Source: CAWBYL01 sp963793025 (GTDB lineage Bacteria > Actinomycetota > Acidimicrobiia > Acidimicrobiales > Acidimicrobilacustridaceae). Taken from it: a DNA stretch of 64,000 nucleotides. A program made the translations under genes and the position numbers. Location: the NCBI GenBank assembly GCA_963793025.1, contig CAWBYL010000005.1, forward strand, positions 186,001 through 250,000. Direction: 5' to 3'. Below are positions 15,835 to 24,231 of this stretch, one piece after another. A model generated the notes under the pieces. The model searched no databases, was not told the DNA's origin, and worked only from the letters and a program-made list of their open reading frames with translations. How positions within the stretch are numbered: position 1 is the stretch's first letter; each line of letters opens with the position of its first letter.

Positions 15835-15884
15835 TCGGTGGCTCGGTTCGAGCCCCTCCAGGGTCGTCGATCGAGCCACCGAAG
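15835..15884. repeat. intergenic inverted repeat, copy A
   Basis: A perfect 12-bp inverted repeat TTCGGTGGCTCG / CGAGCCACCGAA flanks a 26-base centre. An alternative hairpin GGCTCG-GTT-CGAGCC can form using the left arm. The arms are nearly the same as those of the hairpin at 50842-50890, so this may be a family of intergenic elements or terminators. It sits in the 112-base gap between two minus-strand genes. Confidence 0.5.
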
Positions 15885-15908
15885 GGTGGGTGGGGGGGTG
15901 GGGCGGGG

Positions 15909-16394
15909 TTAGTAGCCGCCGCCGAGCTTGCGGTGGTCCCAGGAGATGACCTTGTCGACGAGCATCTTCACGACGACCCGCTTGTTGAGCATCATCTCCA
16001 CGTAGGGCTTCATCTCTTCGGTGTAGGGCGCGTTGTACCGGGAGAACACGCTGACGCCGAGCTCCCAGATGCGGTCGGGGTCCTCCACGACCTCGCCCCG
16101 GCCCACGAAGCTGACGCCCCGCAGGGTCTCGTAGGTCTCGCCGTCCTCGACCAGCATGGTCATGGTCGGGTTGCGGCGGAGGTTCACGACCTTCTGGGCC
16201 TTGGCCTTGCTCTCGATGGCCACCGCGCCCTCGAGGAAGCCGTACCACATGGCCACCGAGTGGATGCTGCCGTCGCCGGCCACGGTGGACATGGTCATGG
16301 AGTGGCGGCCCTGGAGGAACTCGTCGATCTCGTCCTGGCTCATCACGATCTTGTTGCGCTGCTTGATGCCCGACGGCTTCGGCGTGTCGCTCAC
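15909..16394 (-). CDS. PPOX-class flavin/F420-binding protein
   Basis: A 161-residue split-barrel protein of the pyridoxamine 5'-phosphate oxidase-like superfamily. It begins with the helix MSQDEIDEFLQGRH, followed by strands STVAGDGSIHSVAMWY and the KAQKVVNLRRNPTMTMLVE segment that normally binds the flavin or F420 phosphate, then RGVSFVGRGEVVED. In actinomycetes this branch commonly uses F420 to reduce quinones, biliverdin or xenobiotics. Start GTG 16394 is preferred because AGGGGGA precedes it at a good distance; the reading from 16469 adds an unlikely leader. It is divergent from the gene at 16534. Confidence 0.75.
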   Translation of the reverse strand: MSDTPKPSGIKQRNKIVMSQDEIDEFLQGRHSMTMSTVAGDGSIHSVAMWYGFLEGAVAIESKAKAQKVVNLRRNPTMTMLVEDGETYETLRGVSFVGRGEVVEDPDRIWELGVSVFSRYNAPYTEEMKPYVEMMLNKRVVVKMLVDKVISWDHRKLGGGY

Positions 16395-16533
16395 GGGGTC
16401 CCCCTGGTTCAGATTCTCGGTGAAGGGACGGTAACACCCGCACCTCGGCGCCCGGCCGGGACGGGACATCGGGTCGGGTCCCCTCGCCTAGGGTGCCGAG
16501 CGAACGAACCACGCTCGACGCAGGGGGAACGAC

Positions 16534-17283
16534 ATGACACCGCAGGACGCAGCGCGGGCCAGCGCCGAAGCCGTCGGCGCGCTGGGCGGCGCCTTCATGA
16601 TGGACGGCCAGACCTACGCCCGGGGCGCCGAGCTGGGCTTCTCCGGTCTCGACTTCTACGTGCTGGGCCGAGGCGGGGCGCTGGGCGACACCCACGCCGA
16701 TGTCGTCGCCGCCGCCTTCTGCTTCTGGAACCCCGACCACGTGCGGGCGCAGTGGGAGAGCGGGCGCAAGGTGCTCGGACCGGCGGAGGCGGCGGCCGAG
16801 TGGGTGGCGTTGTCCGCGGCCTACGGCGACGCCCACCTTCCCGACCTCGACGGTCTCGACCGGCTCACCCAGCTGTGCGAGCAGGTCGTCGACGCCGCCT
16901 CGCCCTCGGGCGCCGCCCTGTTCGCCGGCTGGCGCTCCTTCGACCGGCCCGGCTCCGATCGCCCGAAGGGGCGGGCCCAGCACCTGCTCAACGCCCTGCG
17001 CGAGCTGCGGGGTGGCCTCCACGCCGGGGCCGTCCTCGCCGCCGGGCTCACCGGCCAAGAGGCTCTGGCCTTCCGGGCTCCGATGATGGCCCCCGTTTTC
17101 GGCTGGGACGCCGAATCGATGCCCGACGGGGCCATCGTCAAGGAGCGGTGGAAGGTGGCCGAGGCGGGCACCGATGCCGCCTTCGGGCTGGCCCTGGCCG
17201 CCCTGGACGAGGGCGACCGGACGGAGTTCGTCGAGCTGATCAACGCGACCCACGCTGCGGTGAAGGCCGCCCAGGAGGCATGA
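16534..17283 (+). CDS. SCO6745-like conserved hypothetical protein
   Basis: A 249-residue largely helical protein rich in Ala and Gly that resembles the actinobacterial family named after S. coelicolor SCO6745; biochemical function is not established. Visible landmarks are EAVGALGGAFMMDGQTYARG near the N-terminus, FCFWNPDHVRAQW in the first third and VFGWDAESMPDGAIVKERW toward the end. It has no membrane helix and no signal peptide. An AGGGGGA ribosome site precedes the ATG and a TAGGGT box lies about 45 bases upstream. Its stop overlaps the ATG of the nitroreductase gene (ATGA), so the two products are probably made together. Confidence 0.7.
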   Translation: MTPQDAARASAEAVGALGGAFMMDGQTYARGAELGFSGLDFYVLGRGGALGDTHADVVAAAFCFWNPDHVRAQWESGRKVLGPAEAAAEWVALSAAYGDAHLPDLDGLDRLTQLCEQVVDAASPSGAALFAGWRSFDRPGSDRPKGRAQHLLNALRELRGGLHAGAVLAAGLTGQEALAFRAPMMAPVFGWDAESMPDGAIVKERWKVAEAGTDAAFGLALAALDEGDRTEFVELINATHAAVKAAQEA

Positions 17284-17951
17284 CCACGATGGACGTCTAC
17301 GAGGCGCTCTACACGACCCGGGCCATGCGGCGGGTCACGTCCGAGCCCATCCCGATGGATGCGCAGGCCCGGATCCTCGACGCCGCGGTGCGCGCCCCGA
17401 GCGGCGGCAACACCCAGAACTGGCGCTTTCTGCTCGTCGACTCGCCCGAGGTCAAGGCCCGCATCTCACCGCTCTACAAAGAGGCCATCACCGGCCTCTG
17501 GACCGGCTACTACAAGGACCGCATCGACGCCGCCCACGCCGACCCGGGCGCGGCGGAGTCGAAGTCGATGCTGCGCACCCAGCGTTCGGCCCAATGGCTG
17601 GCCGACCACTTCGAGGAGGTGCCGCTCTACCTGTTCGCCTTCACCCAGCACGACACCAGCGGCAGCTCGATCTACCCGGCGATGTGGAGCGCCCAGCTCG
17701 CCGCCCGGGCCGAGGGCATCGGCACGTCGCTCACCCAGGCGCTGGCCTTCCACAACGACGAGACCCTCGAGATCCTCGGCGTCCCCTCAGGGGAGGGATG
17801 GCACATGGCCGGATGCGTCTCCTTCGGCTACCCGACGGGCCGATGGGGTGTGGCCACCCGCCAGCCCGCCCGCCAGGTGTCGTTCCGCAACCAGTGGGGC
17901 ACCGACGTCGGCTTCGCCTCCGACGGCCCCCTCTGGTCACCCGACTCCTGA
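17280..17951 (+). CDS. nitroreductase family protein
   Basis: A 223-residue FMN enzyme of the nitroreductase superfamily. The N-terminal MDVYEALYTTRAMRRV contains the phosphate-binding Arg pair, APSGGNTQNWRFLLV (about 38-52) is the canonical FMN loop, and the late MAGCVSFGYPTGRW stretch closes the FMN site. The family uses NAD(P)H to reduce nitro groups, quinones, enones or iodotyrosine-like substrates; this enzyme's substrate is unknown. Start 17280 overlaps the previous stop; an internal ATG at 17289 is the alternative. The pairing with a SCO6745-like protein is the only context clue. Confidence 0.85.
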   Translation: MTTMDVYEALYTTRAMRRVTSEPIPMDAQARILDAAVRAPSGGNTQNWRFLLVDSPEVKARISPLYKEAITGLWTGYYKDRIDAAHADPGAAESKSMLRTQRSAQWLADHFEEVPLYLFAFTQHDTSGSSIYPAMWSAQLAARAEGIGTSLTQALAFHNDETLEILGVPSGEGWHMAGCVSFGYPTGRWGVATRQPARQVSFRNQWGTDVGFASDGPLWSPDS

Positions 17952-18010
17952 ACCCGTCCTCCCGCCGAGCACCCACCAGTTCGCGAGAGAGGGCCTAGGT
18001 GCTCGAGGGC

Positions 18011-18556
18011 CTAGGTGTTCTCGCTGTCCTCGGCGGCGCCGGCCCAGCTGGTGCGCAGGTCGGAGAGCCAGTCCGGGAAGTCGAGAGGCGGATCGGGCAG
18101 CGCGGTGACGCCGTTGTCGGCCAGCGCCGCCTCGTAGACCTCGGGCTGGTCGCCCCACGAGCGGGGATCGCCCAGCATCACCTCGAACAGCTTGGCCCCC
18201 TCCTCGCCGGCCCGGATGGGGCCGAAGGCGGCACCGTACGGGAGCTCGACGTGGGTGCCCGCCGGGCACCACCGATCGCCGAACCAGAGCCCGCCGTCGA
18301 TGACGAACACGACGTGAGGGCTGTGGTGCCCGTGGCGACGCACGATCATCCCGGGGTCGTACTCGGCGTAGAGCGACAGGTACTGCGGATCGGGGCTGAA
18401 GGCGAACCACTTCTCCCTGACGAAGGCCTCGGACCCGTCGGCGTTGCGCTGGGCCCGACACAGCTGCCAGGGCATGTCGGCATCGTCCATGTGGCGGAAG
18501 ATCGGCTCGCACCCCTCCTTGGGGAGCGCGCTGTCACTGGTCTCGGGCTGGCTCAC
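18011..18556 (-). CDS. cupin domain-containing protein
   Basis: A 181-residue protein with a single cupin barrel. The metal-binding motif is seen as RRHGHHSPHVVFVIDGGLWF (H75, H77 and H78 among candidate ligands), followed after the usual gap by PAGTHVELPYGAAFGPI. Cupins serve as dioxygenases, isomerases or sensors. The GTG at 18556 is preferred because GGAGG lies five bases upstream; an ATG at 18568 is possible but too close to its own ribosome site. It follows the P450 gene on the same strand after 28 bases and is likely cotranscribed, so it may act on the P450 product or regulate it. Confidence 0.7.
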   Translation of the reverse strand: MSQPETSDSALPKEGCEPIFRHMDDADMPWQLCRAQRNADGSEAFVREKWFAFSPDPQYLSLYAEYDPGMIVRRHGHHSPHVVFVIDGGLWFGDRWCPAGTHVELPYGAAFGPIRAGEEGAKLFEVMLGDPRSWGDQPEVYEAALADNGVTALPDPPLDFPDWLSDLRTSWAGAAEDSENT

Positions 18557-18584
18557 GGGAGCCTCCATTCCTCTCGGCGGAACC

Positions 18585-19820
18585 TCAGTCGACGAAGTCG
18601 AACTCGACGTGGGCGGACTCGATCCCGCGCACGAAGGCGTTGGGCATCTCCACGGGGGCGGTGCCGGGCACCAGGCGCCATCCGGAGGTGCGCCGCAGCA
18701 ACTCCTCGAAGAACACCTTGATCTCCAGCCGGGCCAGCGACGCCCCCAGGCAGAAGTGCGTTCCGAAGCCGAACGAGATGTGGTTGTTGGGGCTGCGGGT
18801 GACGTCGAGGTGCTCGGCGTCGGTGAAGTGGTCCTCGTCTCGGTTGGCCGACGAGTACATGAGCACGATCTGGTTCCCGGCGGGGATCGTGACCCCGCCC
18901 ACCTCGGCGTCGACCTTGGCCACCCGGCACATGTTGTGGATCGGGGTCACGTAGCGGATGAACTCCTCCACGGCGACGGTCATGTCGGCCCCGGCGCGAA
19001 GCGCGGCCAGCTGGTCGGGGTTGGCGATGAGGTCGAGGATGGTGCGGGCGATGACCGTGCGGGTGGTCTCGGCTCCTCCGTCGAGCAGCAGCAGAGAGTC
19101 GGCCACCGCGGTGTCGACGTCCATCGGGCAGCCGTCGACCTCGGCCGTGGTGTAGTGGCTGAGCACGTCGTCGGCCGGGCAGCTCTTCTTGGCCTCGAAG
19201 AGGTCGGCGGCGGCCTGAGCGAACTCCATGGCCGAGATCATGCCGACCTCGCTGAAGTACCGAGGGCCACCGCCCATGGCGATCGTGGTCTCGGACCATC
19301 GCTTCAACTCGGGCCACTGGTCCTCGTCGAACCCGAGCAGCTTGCCGATCATCATGGCCGGCAGGGGAGCAGCCAGGTCCTCGATGATCTCGGCCTGGCC
19401 GCCGCTGGCCTGGACGGCGTCGAGGAGGCGGGTGACCTTGCCGCGGATGTCGTCCTCCCAGGCTGATGCGGCGCGCGGGGTGAACCGCCGCGAGACGAGG
19501 TTTCGGCGCTTGAGGTGCAGCGGATCGTCGAGTCCGATGATGGCGGGGTCGGCGGGCAGGTTGGGCCGGTACCCACCCTTCTCCGTGTCGGAGTTGATGA
19601 ACACGGCCTTGTTCTTCTCGATGGCGACGATGTCGTCGTAGCGGGCGATGCCCCAGAGCTCGTTCTCGGAGTCCCAGTAGACGGGCTCGTTGGCCCGCAT
19701 CCACGCATAGGTCGGATAGGGGTCGCCGCCGTAGAGGTCCTCTGCCAGCAGGTCGATCGCGAGCCGTTCCACGTCCTGAGCCTCCCCGCCCCGTCGCCCG
19801 ACGGGTTCGCGGCCGGTCAT
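18585..19820 (-). CDS. cytochrome P450
   Basis: A 411-residue soluble bacterial P450. The I-helix oxygen-binding motif is LLLLDGGAETTR (243-254), the K-helix ExxR is E286-FI-R289, and the heme loop FGFGTHFCLGASLARLE has the thiolate Cys357. Overall layout resembles the actinobacterial class I enzymes that hydroxylate sterols, fatty acids or terpenoids and need a separate ferredoxin and reductase; neither is encoded nearby. The ATG is preceded by GAGGG five bases upstream. The cupin gene follows on the same strand. Position 19821-19854 separates it from a membrane protein gene also on this strand. Confidence 0.9.
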   Translation of the reverse strand: MTGREPVGRRGGEAQDVERLAIDLLAEDLYGGDPYPTYAWMRANEPVYWDSENELWGIARYDDIVAIEKNKAVFINSDTEKGGYRPNLPADPAIIGLDDPLHLKRRNLVSRRFTPRAASAWEDDIRGKVTRLLDAVQASGGQAEIIEDLAAPLPAMMIGKLLGFDEDQWPELKRWSETTIAMGGGPRYFSEVGMISAMEFAQAAADLFEAKKSCPADDVLSHYTTAEVDGCPMDVDTAVADSLLLLDGGAETTRTVIARTILDLIANPDQLAALRAGADMTVAVEEFIRYVTPIHNMCRVAKVDAEVGGVTIPAGNQIVLMYSSANRDEDHFTDAEHLDVTRSPNNHISFGFGTHFCLGASLARLEIKVFFEELLRRTSGWRLVPGTAPVEMPNAFVRGIESAHVEFDFVD

Positions 19821-19854
19821 GGTAGCCCTCGCCGAGCCGTCTCGAAGCGGCCGG

Positions 19855-20487
19855 TCAGCGGCCGGCGGGGACCGGACGGCGGTCCGGGACGGGCTCGACC
19901 GGGGTGGGGGCCGACCGGTCGGGAACGGTTCGGGAGGGGACGGCGCCGGCGCCGAGGCGCTGGTGGCGGGAGGGCCCGAGGACGCGGTAGGCGGTGAAGC
20001 CGACCACGGCGGCGACGGTGGTGAGGACCGTCCCGACCAGCACCGGTGAGTGCCGATCGGTGCCGGCGGTGAGGAGGTGGACGGTGGCCAGGGCGTACAT
20101 GGCGTAGCTCGAGAGGTGCACGCCCTTCCACCACTGCTTGGGGATGTGGCGACGGAGGAGGGACGTGACCTCGATGGCGACCAACAGGTAGAGGGCGACC
20201 ACCCCGAACGAGACGGCCACGGGGTTCCAGGAGGACGAGAAGGGCACGACGAACTGGAGAGGTCCGAACGACACCCACGGGTCGAGGAGCAGCCCGAAGA
20301 GGTGCACCGCCACGAACACCACGGTGAGCCCGCCGAGGAAGCGGTGGAGGTCCAACAGCCACGGTGCCCGCGGGCGTCGACCGAGGGCCCGGGTCGAGAG
20401 GGCGAGGCCCCAGAGCACGGCGGCGGCGCTGAGCGCCCACGCCACGAGGCCGGAACTGCGAGCGACGTACCACCACAGCGAGGTCAT
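19855..20487 (-). CDS. ferric reductase-like transmembrane protein
   Basis: A 210-residue membrane protein with about six helices. Paired histidines lie in LLDLHRFLGGLTVVFVAVH (helix 2 region) and GVHLSSYAMYALATVHLLTAGTD (helix 4 region), the pattern of di-heme ferric reductase or YedZ/MsrQ-like cytochromes. The C-terminal 45 residues are polar and rich in Pro and Arg. It lacks the FAD/NAD domain of full ferric reductases, so it probably passes electrons to or from a partner. Start ATG 20487 lies five bases after the stop of the Ser/Thr-rich protein gene, indicating an operon of the two. Confidence 0.75.
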   Translation of the reverse strand: MTSLWWYVARSSGLVAWALSAAAVLWGLALSTRALGRRPRAPWLLDLHRFLGGLTVVFVAVHLFGLLLDPWVSFGPLQFVVPFSSSWNPVAVSFGVVALYLLVAIEVTSLLRRHIPKQWWKGVHLSSYAMYALATVHLLTAGTDRHSPVLVGTVLTTVAAVVGFTAYRVLGPSRHQRLGAGAVPSRTVPDRSAPTPVEPVPDRRPVPAGR

Positions 20488-20492
20488 GGCCG

Positions 20493-20804
20493 TCAGCTCG
20501 CCGAGCTGCGGGCGCTGGTCGAGCGGTTGGTTCCATGGCTGGTGGTGGCCTTGGCCGCCGAGCTGGTCGACGCCGTCGCGGTCGTGGTGCTCGACGACGT
20601 GGACGCCGGCGAGGAGGTGGCGCCCGACGTCGTCGAGGCGGCCGTCGTGGGTGTCGTGCCGGCGGTCGTCACGGCCGCGCTGGTGGAGCCGGTCGTCTGG
20701 TTGAGGGCCATGCCGGCCCCGAGCACGCTGGCCACGGCGATGCTCATCGACGCGACGAGGGCCCGGCTGCGAGACGCCTGGTGTCGTTTGCGGGGGGAAG
20801 CCAT
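20493..20804 (-). CDS. Ser/Thr/Ala-rich small exported or membrane-anchored protein
   Basis: A 103-residue protein: a basic start (MASPRKRHQASRSR), one hydrophobic segment (about 15-33) that may be a signal anchor, and about 65 residues made almost only of Thr, Ser and Ala. No known domain is visible. The low-complexity tail resembles linkers of surface proteins. Coding status is supported by the leaderless-type TAGGTT box six bases before the ATG and by its close spacing to the ferric-reductase-like gene, with which it probably forms an operon. The role is unknown; it could be a small electron-carrier precursor that has lost its domain or a spacer protein. Confidence 0.6.
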   Translation of the reverse strand: MASPRKRHQASRSRALVASMSIAVASVLGAGMALNQTTGSTSAAVTTAGTTPTTAASTTSGATSSPASTSSSTTTATASTSSAAKATTSHGTNRSTSARSSAS

Positions 20805-20810
20805 GCCCTG

Positions 20811-20816
20811 AACCTA
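20811..20816 (-). promoter_or_regulatory. candidate -10 box, leaderless promoter of the 20804 gene
   Basis: On the minus strand TAGGTT, six bases, then ATG. Confidence 0.4.
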
Positions 20817-20894
20817 CGGAGGCGAGGTGAGGCGTCGGCGTGGCCCCGGTGAGAGTCGGGTGAGAGTCGACGGTGTGAACCTGGTCACATTTGG

Positions 20895-20910
20895 GAAACG
20901 AGTCTGTTTC
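20895..20910. promoter_or_regulatory. candidate operator upstream of the MFS-TetR operon
   Basis: GAAAC-N6-GTTTC is a 16-base inverted repeat, followed by another GTTTCG at 20922-20927 and a TATGCT -10-like box at 20929-20934, about 40 bases before the MFS start. It is a plausible site for the TetR protein encoded at 22693, by analogy with self-regulated efflux systems. Confidence 0.3.
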
Positions 20911-20972
20911 GGAATGAATGTGTTTCGATATGCTGGCGGCTGACATCCGGGACGATCGAAAGCACGCGCAGC

Positions 20973-22691
20973 ATGGACGAAGCACGGATTCACGAACGGC
21001 GGTGGTGGGCGCTGGCGGTGCTGTGCATCACGCTGCTCATCATCACCCTGGACAACACCATCTTGAACGTGGCCATCCCGGCCCTGGTCAAGGACCTGGA
21101 CGCGTCGACCAGCCAGCTCCAGTGGATCGTCGACGGCTACACCCTCGTGTTCGCCGGGCTCCTGCTCACCATGGGAAGCGTGGGCGACCGCTTCGGCCGC
21201 AAGGGCGCCCTCATGGTCGGGCTGGTGATCTTCGGTCTCGGATCGATCTTCTCGGCCATGGCCGACAGCCCCGGACAGCTGATCTTCACCCGGGCCTCGA
21301 TGGGCATCGGTGCCGCCCTGATCATGCCGGCCACGCTGTCGCTGCTCACCAACATCTTCCACGACCCCCGCGAGCGGGCCAGAGCCATCGGTGTGTGGGC
21401 TGCGGTGGCCGGTGCGAGCGGCGCTCTGGGCCCCGTCATCGGAGGCGTGCTCCTCCAGCACTTCTCCTGGGGTTCGGTCTTCTTCGTCAACGTGCCGGTG
21501 ATCATCGTCGCCCTCGTCGCCGGCTGGTACGTCCTGCCGTCGTCCCGTGATGCGGAGGCCCCTCGCCTCGACCCGATCGGTGCCGGCCTCTCGATCGCCG
21601 GCCTGGTCGCCGTGTTGTGGGCCATCATCGAAGCTCCCACCAAGGGCTGGACCGAGCCGTCGGTCCTCGGCCTGCTCGGCCTGGGCATCGCCGTGATCGT
21701 CGCCTTCGTCGTATGGGAGGCGCGGTGCTCGCACCCCATGCTCGACGTCCGCTTCTTCCGGAACCGTCGCTTCACGGCTGCCAACGCCGCCATCACCCTC
21801 GTCTTCTTCGCCATGTTCGGCCAGATGTTCCTGGCCACCCAGTACCTGCAGACGGTGCTCGGGTTCTCGCCCCTCGAGGCCGGGGTCCGCATGCTGCCGA
21901 TGGCCGTGCTCATGGTCGGTCTGGCCCCGGTGGCCCCACGCCTGGTGGAACACGTCGGCACCAAGGTGGTCGTCGGCGGAGGCCTGCTCTTCGCCGCCGT
22001 CGGGCTCATGGTCGTGGCCACGGTCCCGGTCAGTGACGGCTACACGCACATCCTCATCGGCTTCTGCCTGGTGTCGGCGGGGATGGCCCTCACCATGGCT
22101 CCGGCCACCGAGTCGATCATGGGCTCCCTGCCCCGTTCGAAGGCCGGCGTCGGGTCGGCCATGAACGACACGACCCGCCAGATGGGTGGCGCCCTGGGGG
22201 TGGCCATCCTGGGCTCGGTCTTCGCCACCGTCTACCGCCCCGGTGTGGCCGAGCAGGCCTCCACCCTCGGGCTCAGCTCGGAGCAGCTCGCCACCGCCCA
22301 GGACTCCATCGGCGGAGCCCTGCAGGTGGCCGCCCAGCTCCCGCAGCAGGCCGCGGCCCAGCTCACCACCATCGCCAAGACCGAGTTCGTCGACGGCATG
22401 GGCCTGGCCCTCACCGTCGCCGCCGTCGTCGTCCTGTTCGCCGCCGGCATCGTGTTCGCCTTCCTGCCGGCCCGCGCTGGGGACGCACGCGAGGGCGGCG
22501 AGGGGTTCCTCGACGGTCTGGCCTCGCTCACCTTCGCCGAGGCCGAGGGCGTGCTCGAGCACGACGCGGCGGTGGCCGAAGGGCTCCTCGAGCCCGCTCT
22601 GGCCTCCGCCCCCGGCGGCAACGATCCCCCCGTCGACGGGGCCGAGGGCGAAGCCCGAACCGATCCTTCCGCCATCGACGCGAACCGCTGA
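20973..22691 (+). CDS. MFS transporter, DHA2 (14-helix) drug:proton antiporter
   Basis: A 572-residue membrane protein of the EmrB/QacA type. It opens with WALAVLCITLLIITLDNTIL (helix 1 with the DHA2-typical LDxTIVN-like motif as LDNTILN), has the loop motif GSVGDRFGRKGAL (motif A, near 69-82) and a GAVSGALGPVIGG-like motif C written AGASGALGPVIGG. Fourteen helices can be counted. The last 60 residues are acidic and cytoplasmic. The family exports hydrophobic or cationic drugs with proton influx. The tetR gene one base after its stop is presumably the repressor; an inverted repeat lies upstream. Confidence 0.88.
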   Translation: MDEARIHERRWWALAVLCITLLIITLDNTILNVAIPALVKDLDASTSQLQWIVDGYTLVFAGLLLTMGSVGDRFGRKGALMVGLVIFGLGSIFSAMADSPGQLIFTRASMGIGAALIMPATLSLLTNIFHDPRERARAIGVWAAVAGASGALGPVIGGVLLQHFSWGSVFFVNVPVIIVALVAGWYVLPSSRDAEAPRLDPIGAGLSIAGLVAVLWAIIEAPTKGWTEPSVLGLLGLGIAVIVAFVVWEARCSHPMLDVRFFRNRRFTAANAAITLVFFAMFGQMFLATQYLQTVLGFSPLEAGVRMLPMAVLMVGLAPVAPRLVEHVGTKVVVGGGLLFAAVGLMVVATVPVSDGYTHILIGFCLVSAGMALTMAPATESIMGSLPRSKAGVGSAMNDTTRQMGGALGVAILGSVFATVYRPGVAEQASTLGLSSEQLATAQDSIGGALQVAAQLPQQAAAQLTTIAKTEFVDGMGLALTVAAVVVLFAAGIVFAFLPARAGDAREGGEGFLDGLASLTFAEAEGVLEHDAAVAEGLLEPALASAPGGNDPPVDGAEGEARTDPSAIDANR

Positions 22692-22692
22692 C

Positions 22693-23298
22693 ATGGGTCC
22701 CGCCGCGACCACCAAGGCCCGGCCCGGGCGCCAGCGCAGCGAGGCCGCCGACCAGGCGATCCTCACCGCCACCCTCGACGTCCTGGCGGATCAGGGGTAC
22801 GGGGGGCTCACGATGGCGGCCGTGATCGCCCGCTCCGGTGTCTCCTCGGCGACCCTCTATCGGCGCTGGGACACCAAACAGGGCCTGGTGGCCGCCGCTC
22901 TCGCCTCCCTCCACCCCGACATCATCGATGTCGACGCCGGTTCCCTCGAGGCCGACGTGGCGGCCTACGTGCGCAGCGTCGCCGCGTCGATGTCGGTGCG
23001 TCGGGACGACTTCGCCGAGGACGTGGCCAACGAACTGCGGCGCAACCCCGACTTCCAGGCCGCGGTGAACGAGAAGTTCCTCGTGCCTCGCCTGGCCGTC
23101 CTCCGCGGGATGCTCGAACGGGCCCGGGAACGAGGCGAGCTCGGCCCCGGGCTCAGCCCGGAGGTGGCCATGAGCGTCCTGTCCGGACCGCTGCACCACC
23201 GCATGTACGTGCTGGGGGAGGCCCTCTCGGCGCCGTTCCTGCGCACCATCGCCATTGCGGCGGTGGCCGCCCTGCGGGCCATCGCCCCACCGGGCTGA
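22693..23298 (+). CDS. TetR family transcriptional regulator
   Basis: A 201-residue repressor-like protein. Residues 15-60 form the TetR helix-turn-helix, with AAVIARSGVSSATLYRRWDTKQGLV as recognition region (shown as the ALYRRW-type helix), and the C-terminal part is an all-helical ligand-binding and dimer domain similar to the TetR_C group found beside transporters. It starts one base after the MFS stop, so the two are cotranscribed and the regulator probably controls the exporter and itself. The ligand is unknown. Confidence 0.85.
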   Translation: MGPAATTKARPGRQRSEAADQAILTATLDVLADQGYGGLTMAAVIARSGVSSATLYRRWDTKQGLVAAALASLHPDIIDVDAGSLEADVAAYVRSVAASMSVRRDDFAEDVANELRRNPDFQAAVNEKFLVPRLAVLRGMLERARERGELGPGLSPEVAMSVLSGPLHHRMYVLGEALSAPFLRTIAIAAVAALRAIAPPG

Positions 23299-23311
23299 GG
23301 TCCGAGACGTC

Positions 23312-24082
23312 TCAACCGGCGGTGATGCCCCGATCGCTGGAGAGGACGGCCCCGTGGATGTTGGCGCCCTCGTCGGAGGCCACGAGGGAGAACAGGGCGG
23401 CGATGTCTCCAGCGGTGCCCATGCCCCGGAACCCCGCGTAGCGCATCACGAGGTCCCAGTCGGGCTCGTCGGGCATCTGGTACCCCGCGGTGAGGCCGGT
23501 CTCTGTTCCGCCCGGAGCGATGGCGTTCACTCGCAGCGGACGCTTGATGAACTCCATGGCCAGCGACTTCGTCAGCTGGACCACGCCCCCCTTCGACATG
23601 CAGTACGCCGCGGTGTAGGCCTGGCCCATCAGCCCGGCGTTGGAGGCGATGTTGACGATGTTGCCGCTCGACTCGAGCAGGTGCGGGATGGCGGCCTGGC
23701 AGAAGAAGAAGGGTGCGTCCATGTTCACCGCCATCATCCGGCGGTAGCCCGCCTCGGTGACGTCGACGAAGTGCTGTCCGGCGGCGATACCGGCCACGTT
23801 GCCCAGCACGTCGAGCTGACCGTAGGCGTCGACCGTGGCGGCGACGGCGTCGAAGCACTCGTCGCGGTCGGTGACGTCGCCCACTCGGGTCTGCACCGTG
23901 CCCCCCGCCTCGGTGATGGTGGAGGCGGTCTCGGCCACGCCGTCGGCGTTCACGTCGTGGGCGAGGACCTTCGCCCCTTCGGCAGCCAACCGCGTGGCGG
24001 TGGCCCGACCGATCCCTGATCCCGCGCCCGTGATGAGCGCCACCTTCCCGTCGAACCGTCCTGCGACCGTGTTGGTCATCAT
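23312..24082 (-). CDS. SDR family oxidoreductase
   Basis: A 256-residue classical SDR. The NAD(P) loop TGAGSGIGRA starts near residue 18, the NVAG motif (LGNVAGIAAG) near 93, the catalytic serine is in NIASNAG and the pair YCMSK carries the catalytic Tyr and Lys. A cysteine inside YCMSK is less usual. AGGAG precedes the ATG. An ATG one codon further in (24079) is an alternative. It is a monocistronic gene, convergent with tetR and divergent from the 24232 operon. Substrate unknown. Confidence 0.85.
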   Translation of the reverse strand: MMTNTVAGRFDGKVALITGAGSGIGRATATRLAAEGAKVLAHDVNADGVAETASTITEAGGTVQTRVGDVTDRDECFDAVAATVDAYGQLDVLGNVAGIAAGQHFVDVTEAGYRRMMAVNMDAPFFFCQAAIPHLLESSGNIVNIASNAGLMGQAYTAAYCMSKGGVVQLTKSLAMEFIKRPLRVNAIAPGGTETGLTAGYQMPDEPDWDLVMRYAGFRGMGTAGDIAALFSLVASDEGANIHGAVLSSDRGITAG

Positions 24083-24180
24083 CGCTCCTGTCTCCCCGAA
24101 GGGGGCGATCGTGGCACACCGACCGGCCTGCGGGGGGCGTCGGTCGTCCGGTGCCTTGGGAGGGAGGGGTCGGGTCGCGC

Positions 24181-24217
24181 TACCTTGCCCCTGCGATCGG
24201 GTGCCACGGGGGCACCC
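24181..24217 (+). promoter_or_regulatory. candidate promoter and 5'-UTR hairpin of the acyl-CoA operon
   Basis: A -35-like TTGGGA (24156-24161) and a -10-like TACCTT (24181-24186) predict a start near 24193. Immediately downstream GGGTGCC-ACGGG-GGCACCC (24199-24217) forms a perfect seven-pair hairpin ending three bases before the GGGGAGG ribosome site. This could protect the 5' end or modulate translation. Confidence 0.35.
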
Positions 24218-24231
24218 CCGGGGAGGACCTG

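Noticed and set aside
15841..15865. tRNA T-arm-like segment GGTTCGAGCC
   Set aside because: No acceptor, D or anticodon stem surrounds it; the match is due to the alternative hairpin of the inverted repeat.
20814..22772. A 652-codon reading frame opposite the MFS transporter
   Set aside because: Antisense shadow rich in Gly, Asp, Glu and His; the forward frame is a clear 14-helix exporter.
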